Assembly (NCBI GenBank): GCA_050633785.1
Contig: JBOEHE010000049.1
Coordinates: 1 to 64,000 of the forward strand
DNA: 64,000 nt
DNA from: CALKZN01 sp050633785
Lineage (GTDB): Bacteria > Pseudomonadota > Gammaproteobacteria > Arenicellales > Arenicellaceae
Direction of reading: 5' to 3'
The notes under the pieces were generated by a model. That model was not told the origin of the DNA. It did not search any database and saw nothing but the letters and a program-made list of their open reading frames with translations. The translations under genes were made by a program, and so were the position numbers. Below are positions 6,416 to 13,397 of the stretch, in pieces (the stretch's first letter is position 1; each line of letters opens with the position of its first letter).

Positions 6416-7426
6416 ATGAAAAACATCAAAACACAAATCCTTTCCGTCGGTAGCTATTTGCCTGAACAAGTTATCAAATCTGATGATTTGCTCGTTGACA
6501 TGGATTCTGAAAGACAATACAACATACCTTATGACTGGATGTCTAAAACTATGGGCATTATTGAAAGAAGAGTAGCACCCACTAACGCTAACCCCTCTGA
6601 TCTGGCTATACCTGCAGCTAAAAAAGCAATAGAAAATGCAAACATTAACCCAGATGATATTGACCTCGTAATATTTTCAGGTATAGAAAGGGATTGTCCA
6701 GAGCCTGCTACAGCCCATTTAATACAAAGTAGTCTAGGTCTGCATTCAACTTTTGCATTCGACGTCGCTAATGCCTGCTATGGATTTGTAGACGCCATTA
6801 ATATCGCGCTCAAGTTTATTAACTCTAATTCAGTTAAGTACGCGCTAATAGTTACTGGTGAAGTTCCAACGAGAGTGCTCCACACCGTTCATGAAAAACT
6901 AAAAAAAGGGATAGACCCAGAAACAGCAAAGAAGCTCATCGGAGGGCTGTCTGTCGGGGATGCTGGCGGAGCTGTGATTCTTGGCCCTTCGTTAGATGGA
7001 AATACTGGCTTTGAAGTGCTGCAGTCTGGCTCAGAGAGTCGTCATTCTCGAAAATGCTATTATAAATTCGACGAAAATGGCAACTTTGACGGTCAAATGC
7101 TTATGGGTCACATGGCCGCTCTAATGCACAGTAAACACAATAAACTTTTTAACGACACGCTTGATAAGCTTGGATGGAGTGAGTTTGACTGGGTACTAAG
7201 TCATCAGATTGGGCTAAAACCATTCGAACGCCTAAGAGAAATGTCTGGCATCAAGAGTAACAGAATGATCAAAACCTACCCTTATCTAGGGAATATAACC
7301 ACAGCAACTTTTCCAGTCAGCTTTGAAGTTATGGCAAATTCTGGTAAAGTTAGACTGGGTGAAAGGATTGGTGGTTTCTTCGGTGGATCGGGGGTTGTCT
7401 ATGGGCAATTCGGGTACACTTTTTGA
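6416..7426 (+). CDS. FabH-like beta-ketoacyl-ACP synthase III family protein
   Basis: The protein has 336 residues with a full thiolase-fold ketosynthase III layout. The catalytic triad is visible as Cys121 (VANACYGF), His263 (LSHQIG) and Asn293 (LGNITTATFP). The C-terminus carries GGFFGGSGVVYGQ, equivalent of the FabH GaGf.wG motif. The N-terminal DWMSKTMGIIERR matches WI...TGI..RR. These enzymes condense an acyl-CoA with a malonyl or similar acceptor; members outside fatty-acid synthesis make quinolones, diketones and other signals. It sits inside a prophage, far from fab genes, with AGGAG before the ATG. Its stop overlaps the next gene by 26 bp, suggesting joint function. Substrates cannot be read from the sequence. 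Confidence 0.85.
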   Translation: MKNIKTQILSVGSYLPEQVIKSDDLLVDMDSERQYNIPYDWMSKTMGIIERRVAPTNANPSDLAIPAAKKAIENANINPDDIDLVIFSGIERDCPEPATAHLIQSSLGLHSTFAFDVANACYGFVDAINIALKFINSNSVKYALIVTGEVPTRVLHTVHEKLKKGIDPETAKKLIGGLSVGDAGGAVILGPSLDGNTGFEVLQSGSESRHSRKCYYKFDENGNFDGQMLMGHMAALMHSKHNKLFNDTLDKLGWSEFDWVLSHQIGLKPFERLREMSGIKSNRMIKTYPYLGNITTATFPVSFEVMANSGKVRLGERIGGFFGGSGVVYGQFGYTF

Positions 7427-8372
7427 TGCATTCTGGAGGAATGTAGTGATATATCTTGCGCTTCCAGCACTCATAAGCTTAATCATTAAGACAATGATTT
7501 TGTGGGGAGTGCGAAAAACAGTAGAAACCAGTAAATCACATATATTTATAGGCTTAATTACTGTTGCAATAATCCACAACCTTGTAGAAATAACGGGCTT
7601 GTGGATGCTAACTGTTGGTGTAAACCCGGAATATATTTTCCGGGTTTACTATGCTCTTCTTTTATTTTTAGCAGCATACATAAGCCTTTATTGCCTACAG
7701 GTGAGCTCTCTAAAGTACTCCATCATAAGCATCTATCTAGTAATTTGCTCTATTGTTGGAGTGCTATTAATGTTCCCCGGGATAATTATAGATGGCTACA
7801 CATCCATTAGTTACAGCATAACGGCTATTCATGGCCGTTTCTATGTAGTATTTAGAGGCGCAATTCTTTTATATTTGTGTAGCTCCTTATTTTTTCTTAT
7901 TTCAGGATATATAAAAACAGAAGATCGTCTTACACGAGTTCGTTGTATTTTTACGGGTATAGCACTGTCTCCTATTTTTGCTGTAGGGTTCGGAGTGCTT
8001 GCGCTTCAGGCTATTGGTGTACAAATTAATGCAATGATGGCAGTACCGATTGCCACCACTTTCTTTATTATTTTTATGGTAAAGACAGAAAGGACCCACA
8101 AGTTAACGGACATTCACTTATATATTCCCTGGTCAAATGAATGGAATCTTGCGCGTCGTTTACTTGCAGTTTTTTCTGATTACACACTAAACCGAAAAAC
8201 GGTAAAAGAGTCTGTTACGGAAATTGAAATAATGCTAATCAGGTATAAACTGAATAGATATGATTACAATATTTGCAGAACCTCCAAAAGCATGGGGTTA
8301 CCCACCTCCACATTGTATAGTCGATGCAAAACACTTGATATACCAATAAAAAGGCAAGATAAAAAACAGTAA
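7401..8372 (+). CDS. Multi-pass membrane protein with C-terminal Fis-type helix-turn-helix
   Basis: The protein has 323 residues from the ATG at 7401, which has GGGG upstream and lies inside the FabH-like gene. Residues about 10-235 contain roughly seven hydrophobic helices, resembling the 7TM sensory N-termini of some histidine kinases. Instead of a kinase domain, a soluble C-terminal part follows. It ends in DYNICRTSKSMGLPTSTLYSRCKTLDIPI, a Fis/NtrC-type (HTH_8) helix-turn-helix. The layout suggests a membrane-bound one-component regulator that senses a ligand in or across the membrane. The 26-bp overlap with a ketoacyl synthase gene suggests that gene makes the ligand (inference). It has no matching named family that I recognise. 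Confidence 0.7.
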   Translation: MGNSGTLFDAFWRNVVIYLALPALISLIIKTMILWGVRKTVETSKSHIFIGLITVAIIHNLVEITGLWMLTVGVNPEYIFRVYYALLLFLAAYISLYCLQVSSLKYSIISIYLVICSIVGVLLMFPGIIIDGYTSISYSITAIHGRFYVVFRGAILLYLCSSLFFLISGYIKTEDRLTRVRCIFTGIALSPIFAVGFGVLALQAIGVQINAMMAVPIATTFFIIFMVKTERTHKLTDIHLYIPWSNEWNLARRLLAVFSDYTLNRKTVKESVTEIEIMLIRYKLNRYDYNICRTSKSMGLPTSTLYSRCKTLDIPIKRQDKKQ

Positions 8373-8405
8373 TTAACGATATCCCAACACCCACAGGACT
8401 AGAAT

Positions 8406-9020
8406 ATGAACATCTTTACGAGATTTAATCAAAGGAGTATTCAGGACAGACAGATTGATACACTTATTGGTTTAAGCAAAGGGATAATTGCTGATGGAAG
8501 TGTGAATAAAGCAGAAGCTGAATTTCTATTAAATTGGCTAATTCAAAATAGGGGCTCACATGAAAATCCAATCCTTAACAACCTTTTTATTAAAGTTAGT
8601 ATAATGCTTGAAGATGGGATCCTTGATAAGGATGAATCTACCGAGTTGTTATCTTCACTGAAGGCAATTTCTGGAGGCGTATCCGAGATAGGGGAATTAG
8701 CCAAAACCGCCTCTCTTCCTATCGATAGCCCAGCTCCATCTATTGAGTTTTCAAGTATGTCGTTCTTATTTACTGGTACATGCGCTTATGGAACAAGAAA
8801 GCAGTGCCAAGAAGTAATTCAGAAACTGGGAGGACTTAACTCAAAAGGAGTAACCAAATCATTGAATTATCTTGTTCTTGGTACATATGTAACAGATAGC
8901 TGGGCGCATGAAAGCTTTGGGAGGAAAATTGAAAAGGCAATGAAGTATCGAGATGATGGCGCCCCTTTAGCTATTATCACAGAGGAACACTGGATCAATG
9001 GGTGTGGAAGCAACCTATAA
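8406..9020 (+). CDS. TerB-like plus BRCT domain protein
   Basis: The protein has 204 residues. Residues 1 to about 95 are helical, with ...LIGLSKGIIADGSVNKAEAEFLLNWL..., resembling TerB-like helical domains. Residues about 115-200 form a BRCT domain: SSMSFLFTGTCAYGTRKQCQEVI (FTG signature), GVTKSLNYLVLGTYVTDSW, and C-terminal ITEEHWI. BRCT domains of this kind occur at the end of bacterial DNA ligase and bind phosphorylated or nicked-DNA-associated partners. It is the third gene after the FabH-like and membrane-HTH genes and ends at a strong terminator. Its connection with the two upstream genes is only positional. Confidence 0.75.
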   Translation: MNIFTRFNQRSIQDRQIDTLIGLSKGIIADGSVNKAEAEFLLNWLIQNRGSHENPILNNLFIKVSIMLEDGILDKDESTELLSSLKAISGGVSEIGELAKTASLPIDSPAPSIEFSSMSFLFTGTCAYGTRKQCQEVIQKLGGLNSKGVTKSLNYLVLGTYVTDSWAHESFGRKIEKAMKYRDDGAPLAIITEEHWINGCGSNL

Positions 9021-9041
9021 CAACCTAAGCTAGAGCTTTTG

Positions 9042-9067
9042 AAAAAACCACCTTCGGGTGGTTTTTT
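9042..9067 (+). terminator. Rho-independent terminator after the BRCT gene
   Basis: A CCACC/GGTGG stem with a TTCG tetraloop is flanked by an A-run upstream and TTTTTT downstream. It separates the lysogenic-conversion genes from the second operator region. The flanking A/T tracts make it potentially bidirectional. Confidence 0.85.
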
Positions 9068-9087
9068 ATTGGAAACATCACATAAAA

Positions 9088-9158
9088 ACAATATATCTAG
9101 TTTTTTATTGAATTAAAACTATTTTTCTAGTATTCTCTAATTTAACAAGTTTTCTAGT
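9088..9158. promoter_or_regulatory. Second three-site operator region (OL analogue)
   Basis: Three copies of the ACWAK-N4-CTWGT operator are present: 9088-9101 ACAATATATCTAGT, 9118-9131 ACTATTTTTCTAGT, 9145-9158 ACAAGTTTTCTAGT, spaced 30 and 27 bp. The set matches the three sites at 5608-5667, so one repressor should control both early operons. The 3.4-kb separation would permit looping between the two operator clusters, as with lambda OL and OR (2.4 kb). Confidence 0.85.
9108..9136 (+). promoter_or_regulatory. Promoter of the rightward early operon (PL analogue)
   Basis: TTGAAT (9108-9113), a 17-bp spacer and TATTCT (9131-9136) overlap the second operator copy of this region. Predicted start is near 9143, about 60 bases before the first gene. 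It would drive the small genes, methyltransferase, excisionase and integrase. Confidence 0.6.
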
Positions 9159-9203
9159 TAATAGAATCATCAACACAAACAAGCGAACTAAACGGGATAT
9201 CAA

Positions 9204-9404
9204 ATGCAACTTTCAAAGACAACTCAGAACTACACAGAAAAAAGAGGGATTCAATACAAGACTTGCTCAGTTAATGGATGCGAAGAGCGTTTTATCGGTG
9301 AGTATTTTAAATGGTGCTCTCAATGCATGGTTGATTGTTTAAATAAAAATGCAGGTCAAACCGTCGCAACACTCACGCCGATCAACAAACAACTAAACGA
9401 TTAA
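9204..9404 (+). CDS. Small Cys-rich phage protein
   Basis: The protein has 66 residues with four cysteines arranged C...C (TCSVNGCEERF) and WCSQCMVDC, suggesting a small zinc-binding module. GGGAT precedes the ATG. It is the first gene after the second operator/promoter region, the position of lambda N-type early genes. No arginine-rich N-terminus typical of N is present. Function is unknown. Confidence 0.6.
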   Translation: MQLSKTTQNYTEKRGIQYKTCSVNGCEERFIGEYFKWCSQCMVDCLNKNAGQTVATLTPINKQLND

Positions 9405-9419
9405 CGGTGTCCCCAAAGT

Positions 9420-9451
9420 CCTCCGGCCCTTCTGGGTATTTGGGTCGGAGG
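9420..9451 (+). promoter_or_regulatory. Intergenic hairpin 1 of the small-gene array
   Basis: The arms CCTCCGGCCC (9420-9429) and GGGTCGGAGG (9442-9451) pair over 10 bases with one G-U and a 12-base loop. The hairpin lies between a stop codon and the AGGTG of the next gene, with no T-run. Confidence 0.7.
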
Positions 9452-9472
9452 CCAACTTAACAAAGGTGATAT

Positions 9473-9655
9473 ATGCAAGCATTAGTACATGAAAATCAAT
9501 GGTTAGAAGTCACATTCCCCAGGCAGGCAACGTTCCAACAAATCGAACGGATAGCCGCTGAACACAATCAAACGCTAAAGCGTGACGACAAGAACAAGCC
9601 TGTTCTTGTGCACAACAGAACAAATCATATAACCGCTATCAAAATAGCGGATTAA
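9473..9655 (+). CDS. Small hypothetical phage protein
   Basis: This 60-residue soluble protein has alternating beta/helix character (WLEVTFPRQATFQQIERIAAEHNQTL) and a basic end. AGGTG five bases before the ATG gives good translation support. No family was recognised. It is placed between two intergenic hairpins. Confidence 0.6.
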   Translation: MQALVHENQWLEVTFPRQATFQQIERIAAEHNQTLKRDDKNKPVLVHNRTNHITAIKIAD

Positions 9656-9670
9656 CAGTCCTCGGGTGTT

Positions 9671-9740
9671 TTGGCACTAGGTGCCAAGTTGGTATAGCCC
9701 GCGTAAGACCTGAACTCCTCCCAGGCTGCGGGCTTTTTTA
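9671..9740 (+). promoter_or_regulatory. Intergenic hairpin pair, second one followed by a T-run
   Basis: A short hairpin TTGGCAC-TAG-GTGCCAA (9671-9687) is followed by a long-loop stem AGCCCGC (9696-9702) / GCGGGCT (9728-9734) with TTTTTT directly after. The second could act as a weak terminator or RNA processing site; its 25-base loop is too long for a classical terminator. Confidence 0.65.
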
Positions 9741-9761
9741 AATAAAACGGTGAACAGAAAA

Positions 9762-9968
9762 ATGAGTAAATGGGCATCAGTAACAATAGTCACTTCAACT
9801 GAATACGCAGTTGAAATCGAAGACAGCCAAACCATTGAAGACGCACAAAGCTTTGCAATGGAAGAAGTTCCTTTCGATGGCGTAAGTGAGGTTAAAAAAG
9901 CATTTATCGTTAATGCCGACAATGTTGAGGGGTTGTGTAACCACGCTGACCAAGTTCTAACAATTTAA
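9762..9968 (+). CDS. Small acidic phage protein
   Basis: The protein has 68 residues from the ATG at 9762; an in-frame GTG at 9750 is an alternative start. It is strongly acidic, with a beta-strand start (WASVTIVTSTEYAVEIED) and EDAQSFAMEEVPFDG. No recognised family and no strong ribosome binding site. Acidic small proteins in early phage regions can be DNA mimics, but nothing specific supports that here. Confidence 0.55.
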   Translation: MSKWASVTIVTSTEYAVEIEDSQTIEDAQSFAMEEVPFDGVSEVKKAFIVNADNVEGLCNHADQVLTI

Positions 9969-9975
9969 CAGAATT

Positions 9976-10035
9976 CAGCGCCCAGCGGGATTAACACTCC
10001 ACAAGACACCCCGTATCGTTAAACGCTGGGCGCTG
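9976..10035 (+). promoter_or_regulatory. Intergenic hairpin 3: perfect 12-bp arms with 36-base loop
   Basis: CAGCGCCCAGCG (9976-9987) and CGCTGGGCGCTG (10024-10035) are exact inverted repeats. The structure lies between a stop codon and the AGGAG of the next gene (10060) and has no T-run. Confidence 0.8.
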
Positions 10036-10059
10036 ATCACAACAAAGGAGACTTTTACA

Positions 10060-10353
10060 ATGAAAATATTACTGGCTCTAGCCCTAATACTGGTATCCCC
10101 ATCCATCATTGCACAACAGTGCATGATCGATGGGCAACAGCAAAACACACAGTACGGCCGGTGCATGTACTGCGCTGAATTGTTACAAGCTGAAATCGTT
10201 GCTAAGAAGTTCCAAGAGACCGAGACACAGATAGCTCTGTTTAACGAACAGCAGTCTTGCGGGTGCAGCATGCTCAAATCAAGCATAACCAGTGTGGATG
10301 CTCCCTGCCCGCTCTATATCAAGCTTAATGCTGTACTGGAACAAACCAAATGA
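10060..10353 (+). CDS. Small secreted Cys-rich phage protein
   Basis: The protein has 97 residues. A signal peptide (MKILLALALILVSPSIIAQQ) probably cleaves after the alanine near residue 18. The mature part has six cysteines (QCMIDG, RCMYC, SCGC, PCPL), suggesting disulfides in the periplasm. AGGAG lies before the ATG. Its stop overlaps the next ATG (ATGA). An exported protein in an early operon could be an exclusion or envelope-directed factor; function unknown. Confidence 0.65.
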   Translation: MKILLALALILVSPSIIAQQCMIDGQQQNTQYGRCMYCAELLQAEIVAKKFQETETQIALFNEQQSCGCSMLKSSITSVDAPCPLYIKLNAVLEQTK

Positions 10354-10574
10354 ATGAGCCAGTAATAGACCTGTCTGTATTGATTAATCACTGCTACGAC
10401 AGACTAGAACAGTTTGATGGTAAGCCGCCAGTCTTTGCTGACGTAATTAAAACGAACTACTTAAAACTGCATGCTGGGCAGCTGATTGAGATAAGCGAAA
10501 GCTTACGAACATTGATCATTTCAGCTTACAAACAAATCACACCTGAAGGCCAACGCGATCTAATTGGAGAGTAG
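10350..10574 (+). CDS. Hypothetical phage protein
   Basis: This 74-residue all-helical protein has the pattern INHCYDRLEQF...FADVIKTNYLKLH...ISESLRTLIISAYKQ. It is translationally coupled to the preceding secreted protein through an ATGA overlap. No family was recognised. Confidence 0.55.
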   Translation: MNEPVIDLSVLINHCYDRLEQFDGKPPVFADVIKTNYLKLHAGQLIEISESLRTLIISAYKQITPEGQRDLIGE

Positions 10575-10584
10575 TTAAAGCATC

Positions 10585-10764
10585 ATGAAAAAAACTAACA
10601 GTTACGAATTAAATAACGTAGAAATTGATGATGCTCTTATGGGCTACGTTTCTTTGAAAGCTGGCATCAAAATCGAATCACAAGAACCCCCAAAGGTTGA
10701 ATTTTCAGTTGATGCTCAGAAACGAGTTAAAGCAGCAACCATAACAATTCAAATCGATGAATAA
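10585..10764 (+). CDS. 59-residue small protein overlapping the methyltransferase start
   Basis: The reading frame runs from ATG 10585 to TAA 10762-10764. The translation has a mixed beta pattern (SYELNNVEIDDALMGYVSLKAG...VEFSVDAQKRVKAATITIQ). It overlaps the methyltransferase ATG (10757) by 8 bp, consistent with coupled translation. The ribosome binding site is weak. Codon use and the absence of any other gene in the 10575-10756 gap support it. Function is unknown. Confidence 0.55.
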   Translation: MKKTNSYELNNVEIDDALMGYVSLKAGIKIESQEPPKVEFSVDAQKRVKAATITIQIDE

Positions 10765-12292
10765 CGCGGTACACAACTACCGAATAGACCCACAACTGCA
10801 GTGGTCATTCGATGAGCTCTTAATTGACAGCTTTTGTGGCGGTGGTGGTGCCAGTACGGGCATTGAACAGGCTACCGGCCGCCCTGTTGATATTGCGATA
10901 AATCATGATGCTAACGCAATCAGCATGCATACAATCAACCACCCCCAGACCAAACACTATAACGAGTCTGTCTGGAATGTTGATCCAATTGAAGCAACCA
11001 AGGGTCAACCGGTAGGCGGAATGTGGTTTAGTCCTGATTGCAGACACCACAGCAAAGCAAAAGGCGGTAAGCCTGTGGAGAAGAAAGTGCGCGGACTCGC
11101 GTGGGTTGTTCTGCGCTGGGCTGCGAAAGCTAAACCCCGGATTATCTGGCTTGAGAACGTTGAGGAGTTTGCAACCTGGGGGCCATTGACGCGTAGTAAG
11201 CGACCAAACAAAGCAAGAAAAGGCGAAACTTTCGAAAAATGGAAAAGCCAGCTTGTGGCTCTTGGTTATACCGTAGAACACAGAATTCTTAAAGCTTGCG
11301 ATTATGGCGTACCAACTACACGTAAACGCCTGTTTATAGTTGCTCGACGCGATGGGCGACCTATCATCTGGCCAGAGCCTTCTCACGGCCCAAGCTTGAA
11401 AAAATACAAAGCAGCTGCAGACATTATAGATTGGTCCATACCCTGCCCCAGCATTTTTGAACGTAAAAAACCGCTTGCAGAAAAAACCATGCAGCGTATA
11501 GCACGGGGTATAGAAAAGTTTGTTATCAATAATCCTAAGCCGTTCATTCTGCGTATCGGCCAAACTGGTTGGGGTAAAGATGGCTGTCAGTACAAAACCG
11601 ATCAACCATTAACCACAATCACAACAAAGGCCGAACATTGCTTAGTTACTCCAATCATTGATCGTCAGTTTGGAAAAAGTGAAGGCAACCAAATAAATGA
11701 CCCGCTGGGAACTATTACGGCCGGGGGTGGCGGTAAATCAGCTCTTTGTCAGGCCTTTTTAGCCAAACACTATGGCGGTAATAACAAAAGCTCGGGAATC
11801 GATATGAACTCGCCCTTAGATACAATAACAACTATTGATCATCACTCGATTGTATCAAGCCACATGATCAAATTTCGTGGTGACAATACCGGCAGTAAAA
11901 CCGACGCCCCAGTGCCAACCATCAGCAGCCAAGGTAATCATATTGGTGAAGTGCGAGCTTTTCTATTGAAGTACTACGGAAAAGAAAAAGACGGAAACGG
12001 ACTTAATGACCCACTACATACAATATCAACTAAAGATAGATTCGGCATTATCACGGTACTAGGACAAGATTACCAAATCATAGATATAGGCATGCGCATG
12101 CTACAACCACACGAGTTGTACGCTGCACACGGATTTCCAAGTGATTACATATTTTCACACGATGCAACCGGCAAACCGTTCACTAAAAAAGAACAAGTTG
12201 CAAAAGTCGGCAACTCTGTTCCACCCATGATGGCTAAAGTCATTGTTGAAGCGAACTATCAAACACAACTAACCCACCAGGTGCCAGCATGA
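10757..12292 (+). CDS. Phage C5-cytosine DNA methyltransferase
   Basis: The protein has 511 residues and transfers a methyl group from SAM to C5 of cytosine. Motifs in order: I SFCGGGGASTG (residue about 25), IV FSPDCRHHS with the catalytic Cys (about 95), VI ENVEEF (about 135), VIII GVPTTRKRLFIVARR (about 190), X GNSVPPMMAKVI (near the C-terminus). Motif IV reads PDC rather than the usual PPC/PC. Between VIII and X lies a target-recognition region with five P(L/V)xTI(T/S) units. There is no restriction endonuclease nearby, so it is an orphan enzyme, probably protecting phage DNA from host restriction. It overlaps its neighbours on both sides. Confidence 0.9.
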   Translation: MNNAVHNYRIDPQLQWSFDELLIDSFCGGGGASTGIEQATGRPVDIAINHDANAISMHTINHPQTKHYNESVWNVDPIEATKGQPVGGMWFSPDCRHHSKAKGGKPVEKKVRGLAWVVLRWAAKAKPRIIWLENVEEFATWGPLTRSKRPNKARKGETFEKWKSQLVALGYTVEHRILKACDYGVPTTRKRLFIVARRDGRPIIWPEPSHGPSLKKYKAAADIIDWSIPCPSIFERKKPLAEKTMQRIARGIEKFVINNPKPFILRIGQTGWGKDGCQYKTDQPLTTITTKAEHCLVTPIIDRQFGKSEGNQINDPLGTITAGGGGKSALCQAFLAKHYGGNNKSSGIDMNSPLDTITTIDHHSIVSSHMIKFRGDNTGSKTDAPVPTISSQGNHIGEVRAFLLKYYGKEKDGNGLNDPLHTISTKDRFGIITVLGQDYQIIDIGMRMLQPHELYAAHGFPSDYIFSHDATGKPFTKKEQVAKVGNSVPPMMAKVIVEANYQTQLTHQVPA

Positions 12293-12564
12293 AATTAGCC
12301 AAGGCCAGCGACCAAGACTTAAATCAATTATGGTCCGTTTACCGCTGTTTAGAAAAACTTGAATACTGCAACACCGAACATACTGAGAAACGATTGGAAA
12401 AGCTAATCATAGCGAGGTTGGAAAAGCTAGGCCCCGGTGGCTTGGTTCGAGTTGTTATGGGTCTTGATACACTGATAAACAATTGCTGTGACCCAGATTT
12501 GAATTATTACGAATTTAAACCAGAAATAGTTCAAGCACTGAAACAATTTAAAGGATCTGAATAA
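12289..12564 (+). CDS. Hypothetical phage protein
   Basis: This 91-residue helical protein contains HTEKRLEKLIIARLEKLGPGGLVRVVMGLDTLINNCCD. It overlaps the methyltransferase stop by 4 bp (ATGA). No family was recognised; it is part of the tightly packed early operon. Confidence 0.6.
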   Translation: MKLAKASDQDLNQLWSVYRCLEKLEYCNTEHTEKRLEKLIIARLEKLGPGGLVRVVMGLDTLINNCCDPDLNYYEFKPEIVQALKQFKGSE

Positions 12565-12884
12565 TGAGCAACTACGCAAAAGAATACTACCAGGTGCCAG
12601 CCGACATCGGCCGGTTAATCACGTATAGAGACAGGACTGGAATTATCGCTGCAGACGGCGGTAACTATATTGGTGTTAACTTTGATGATCTCAAGCCCGG
12701 TGTAATTAGCAATATCCATCCAACTGACGAAAACCTGACTTACCTGGAGGATTTTGGAAAGATTAGAAAGATGACTCCATCCCAAGCCAGATATCAGCGT
12801 TATCTGAGAGTCTCAGAGTGCTTCGATCATTTTATGGATTTCTGTTACTGGGATGCTGAACAGAGCAAGGCGGGCAGTTTATGA
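12564..12884 (+). CDS. Phage protein with SH3-like N-terminal fold
   Basis: The protein has 106 residues. The start VPADIGRLITYRDRTGIIAADGGNYIGVNFDD...NIHPTDENLTYLE matches a small beta-barrel (SH3/KOW-like) phage family I know as hypothetical (VPADIG..V...G..G.I......GV..D.....HP). The C-terminal 35 residues are helical (MTPSQARYQRYLRVSECFDHFMDFCYW). It shares the A of its ATG with the previous stop. Confidence 0.6.
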   Translation: MSNYAKEYYQVPADIGRLITYRDRTGIIAADGGNYIGVNFDDLKPGVISNIHPTDENLTYLEDFGKIRKMTPSQARYQRYLRVSECFDHFMDFCYWDAEQSKAGSL

Positions 12885-13108
12885 GTGATCAATTAACACC
12901 TGGCGTCTGCAGTATCTGTTTAACCCATAAGTGGCTTGAAAGTGAACTGAAGCACTTAGATATTTATATCTCTGGTAGCGAAGGCATTATGGTCTGCCCT
13001 GATTGCAACATAGTAATTACTAACACTGTTTCATCTATGCGTAGCATTGCGTGTAGAGCGAAAAACCAGACGTTAATAACTAAACAAGGAACGCTAGTCT
13101 GCTTGTAA
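12881..13108 (+). CDS. Small zinc-finger-like phage protein
   Basis: The protein has 75 residues. CSIC near the N-terminus and CPDC about 30 residues later fit a two-knuckle zinc ribbon (CxxC...CxxC). It overlaps the upstream gene by ATGA and is followed after one base by the excisionase gene. Probably nucleic-acid binding; function unknown. Confidence 0.6.
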   Translation: MSDQLTPGVCSICLTHKWLESELKHLDIYISGSEGIMVCPDCNIVITNTVSSMRSIACRAKNQTLITKQGTLVCL

Positions 13109-13109
13109 A

Positions 13110-13397
13110 ATGAACATAGCATGGATCACAATGGAAAAATTTTGCCATGAAACTGGTTTGCCAAAAGAAACTGTCCGTGGTTATATGAAGAATGGATACT
13201 TTATTAAAAATTACCACTATATAAAGCCTCAAGGCTTAAACATGTTCAACATCGAGAGGTATAATCAATGGGTAGAGGCGGCAGCGGAGTCAGAAGAGCC
13301 AGCAGAACAAGCTACGAAATCACCTTTTCCTATCGTGGCGAACGCTGCAGGGAACGCATCAGCATCAAGCCCTCCCCCGCTAACGAGAGACGGGTAA
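13110..13397 (+). CDS. Excisionase-like DNA-binding protein
   Basis: The protein has 95 residues. The segment AWITMEKFCHETGLPKETVRGYMKNGYFIKNYHYIKPQGLNMFNIERYNQWV matches the winged-helix excisionase/MerR-like layout, with helix-turn-helix, wing and a terminal W. It would direct Int toward excision. The 3' 130 bp overlap the integrase gene in another frame. The C-terminal 40 residues are low-complexity and probably shaped by the integrase reading frame. Confidence 0.75.
   Translation: MNIAWITMEKFCHETGLPKETVRGYMKNGYFIKNYHYIKPQGLNMFNIERYNQWVEAAAESEEPAEQATKSPFPIVANAAGNASASSPPPLTRDG

Noticed and set aside
10820..11605. 261-codon minus-strand frame opposite the methyltransferase
   Set aside because: The plus strand encodes an unmistakable methyltransferase; the antisense translation is Cys/aromatic-rich with no domain.
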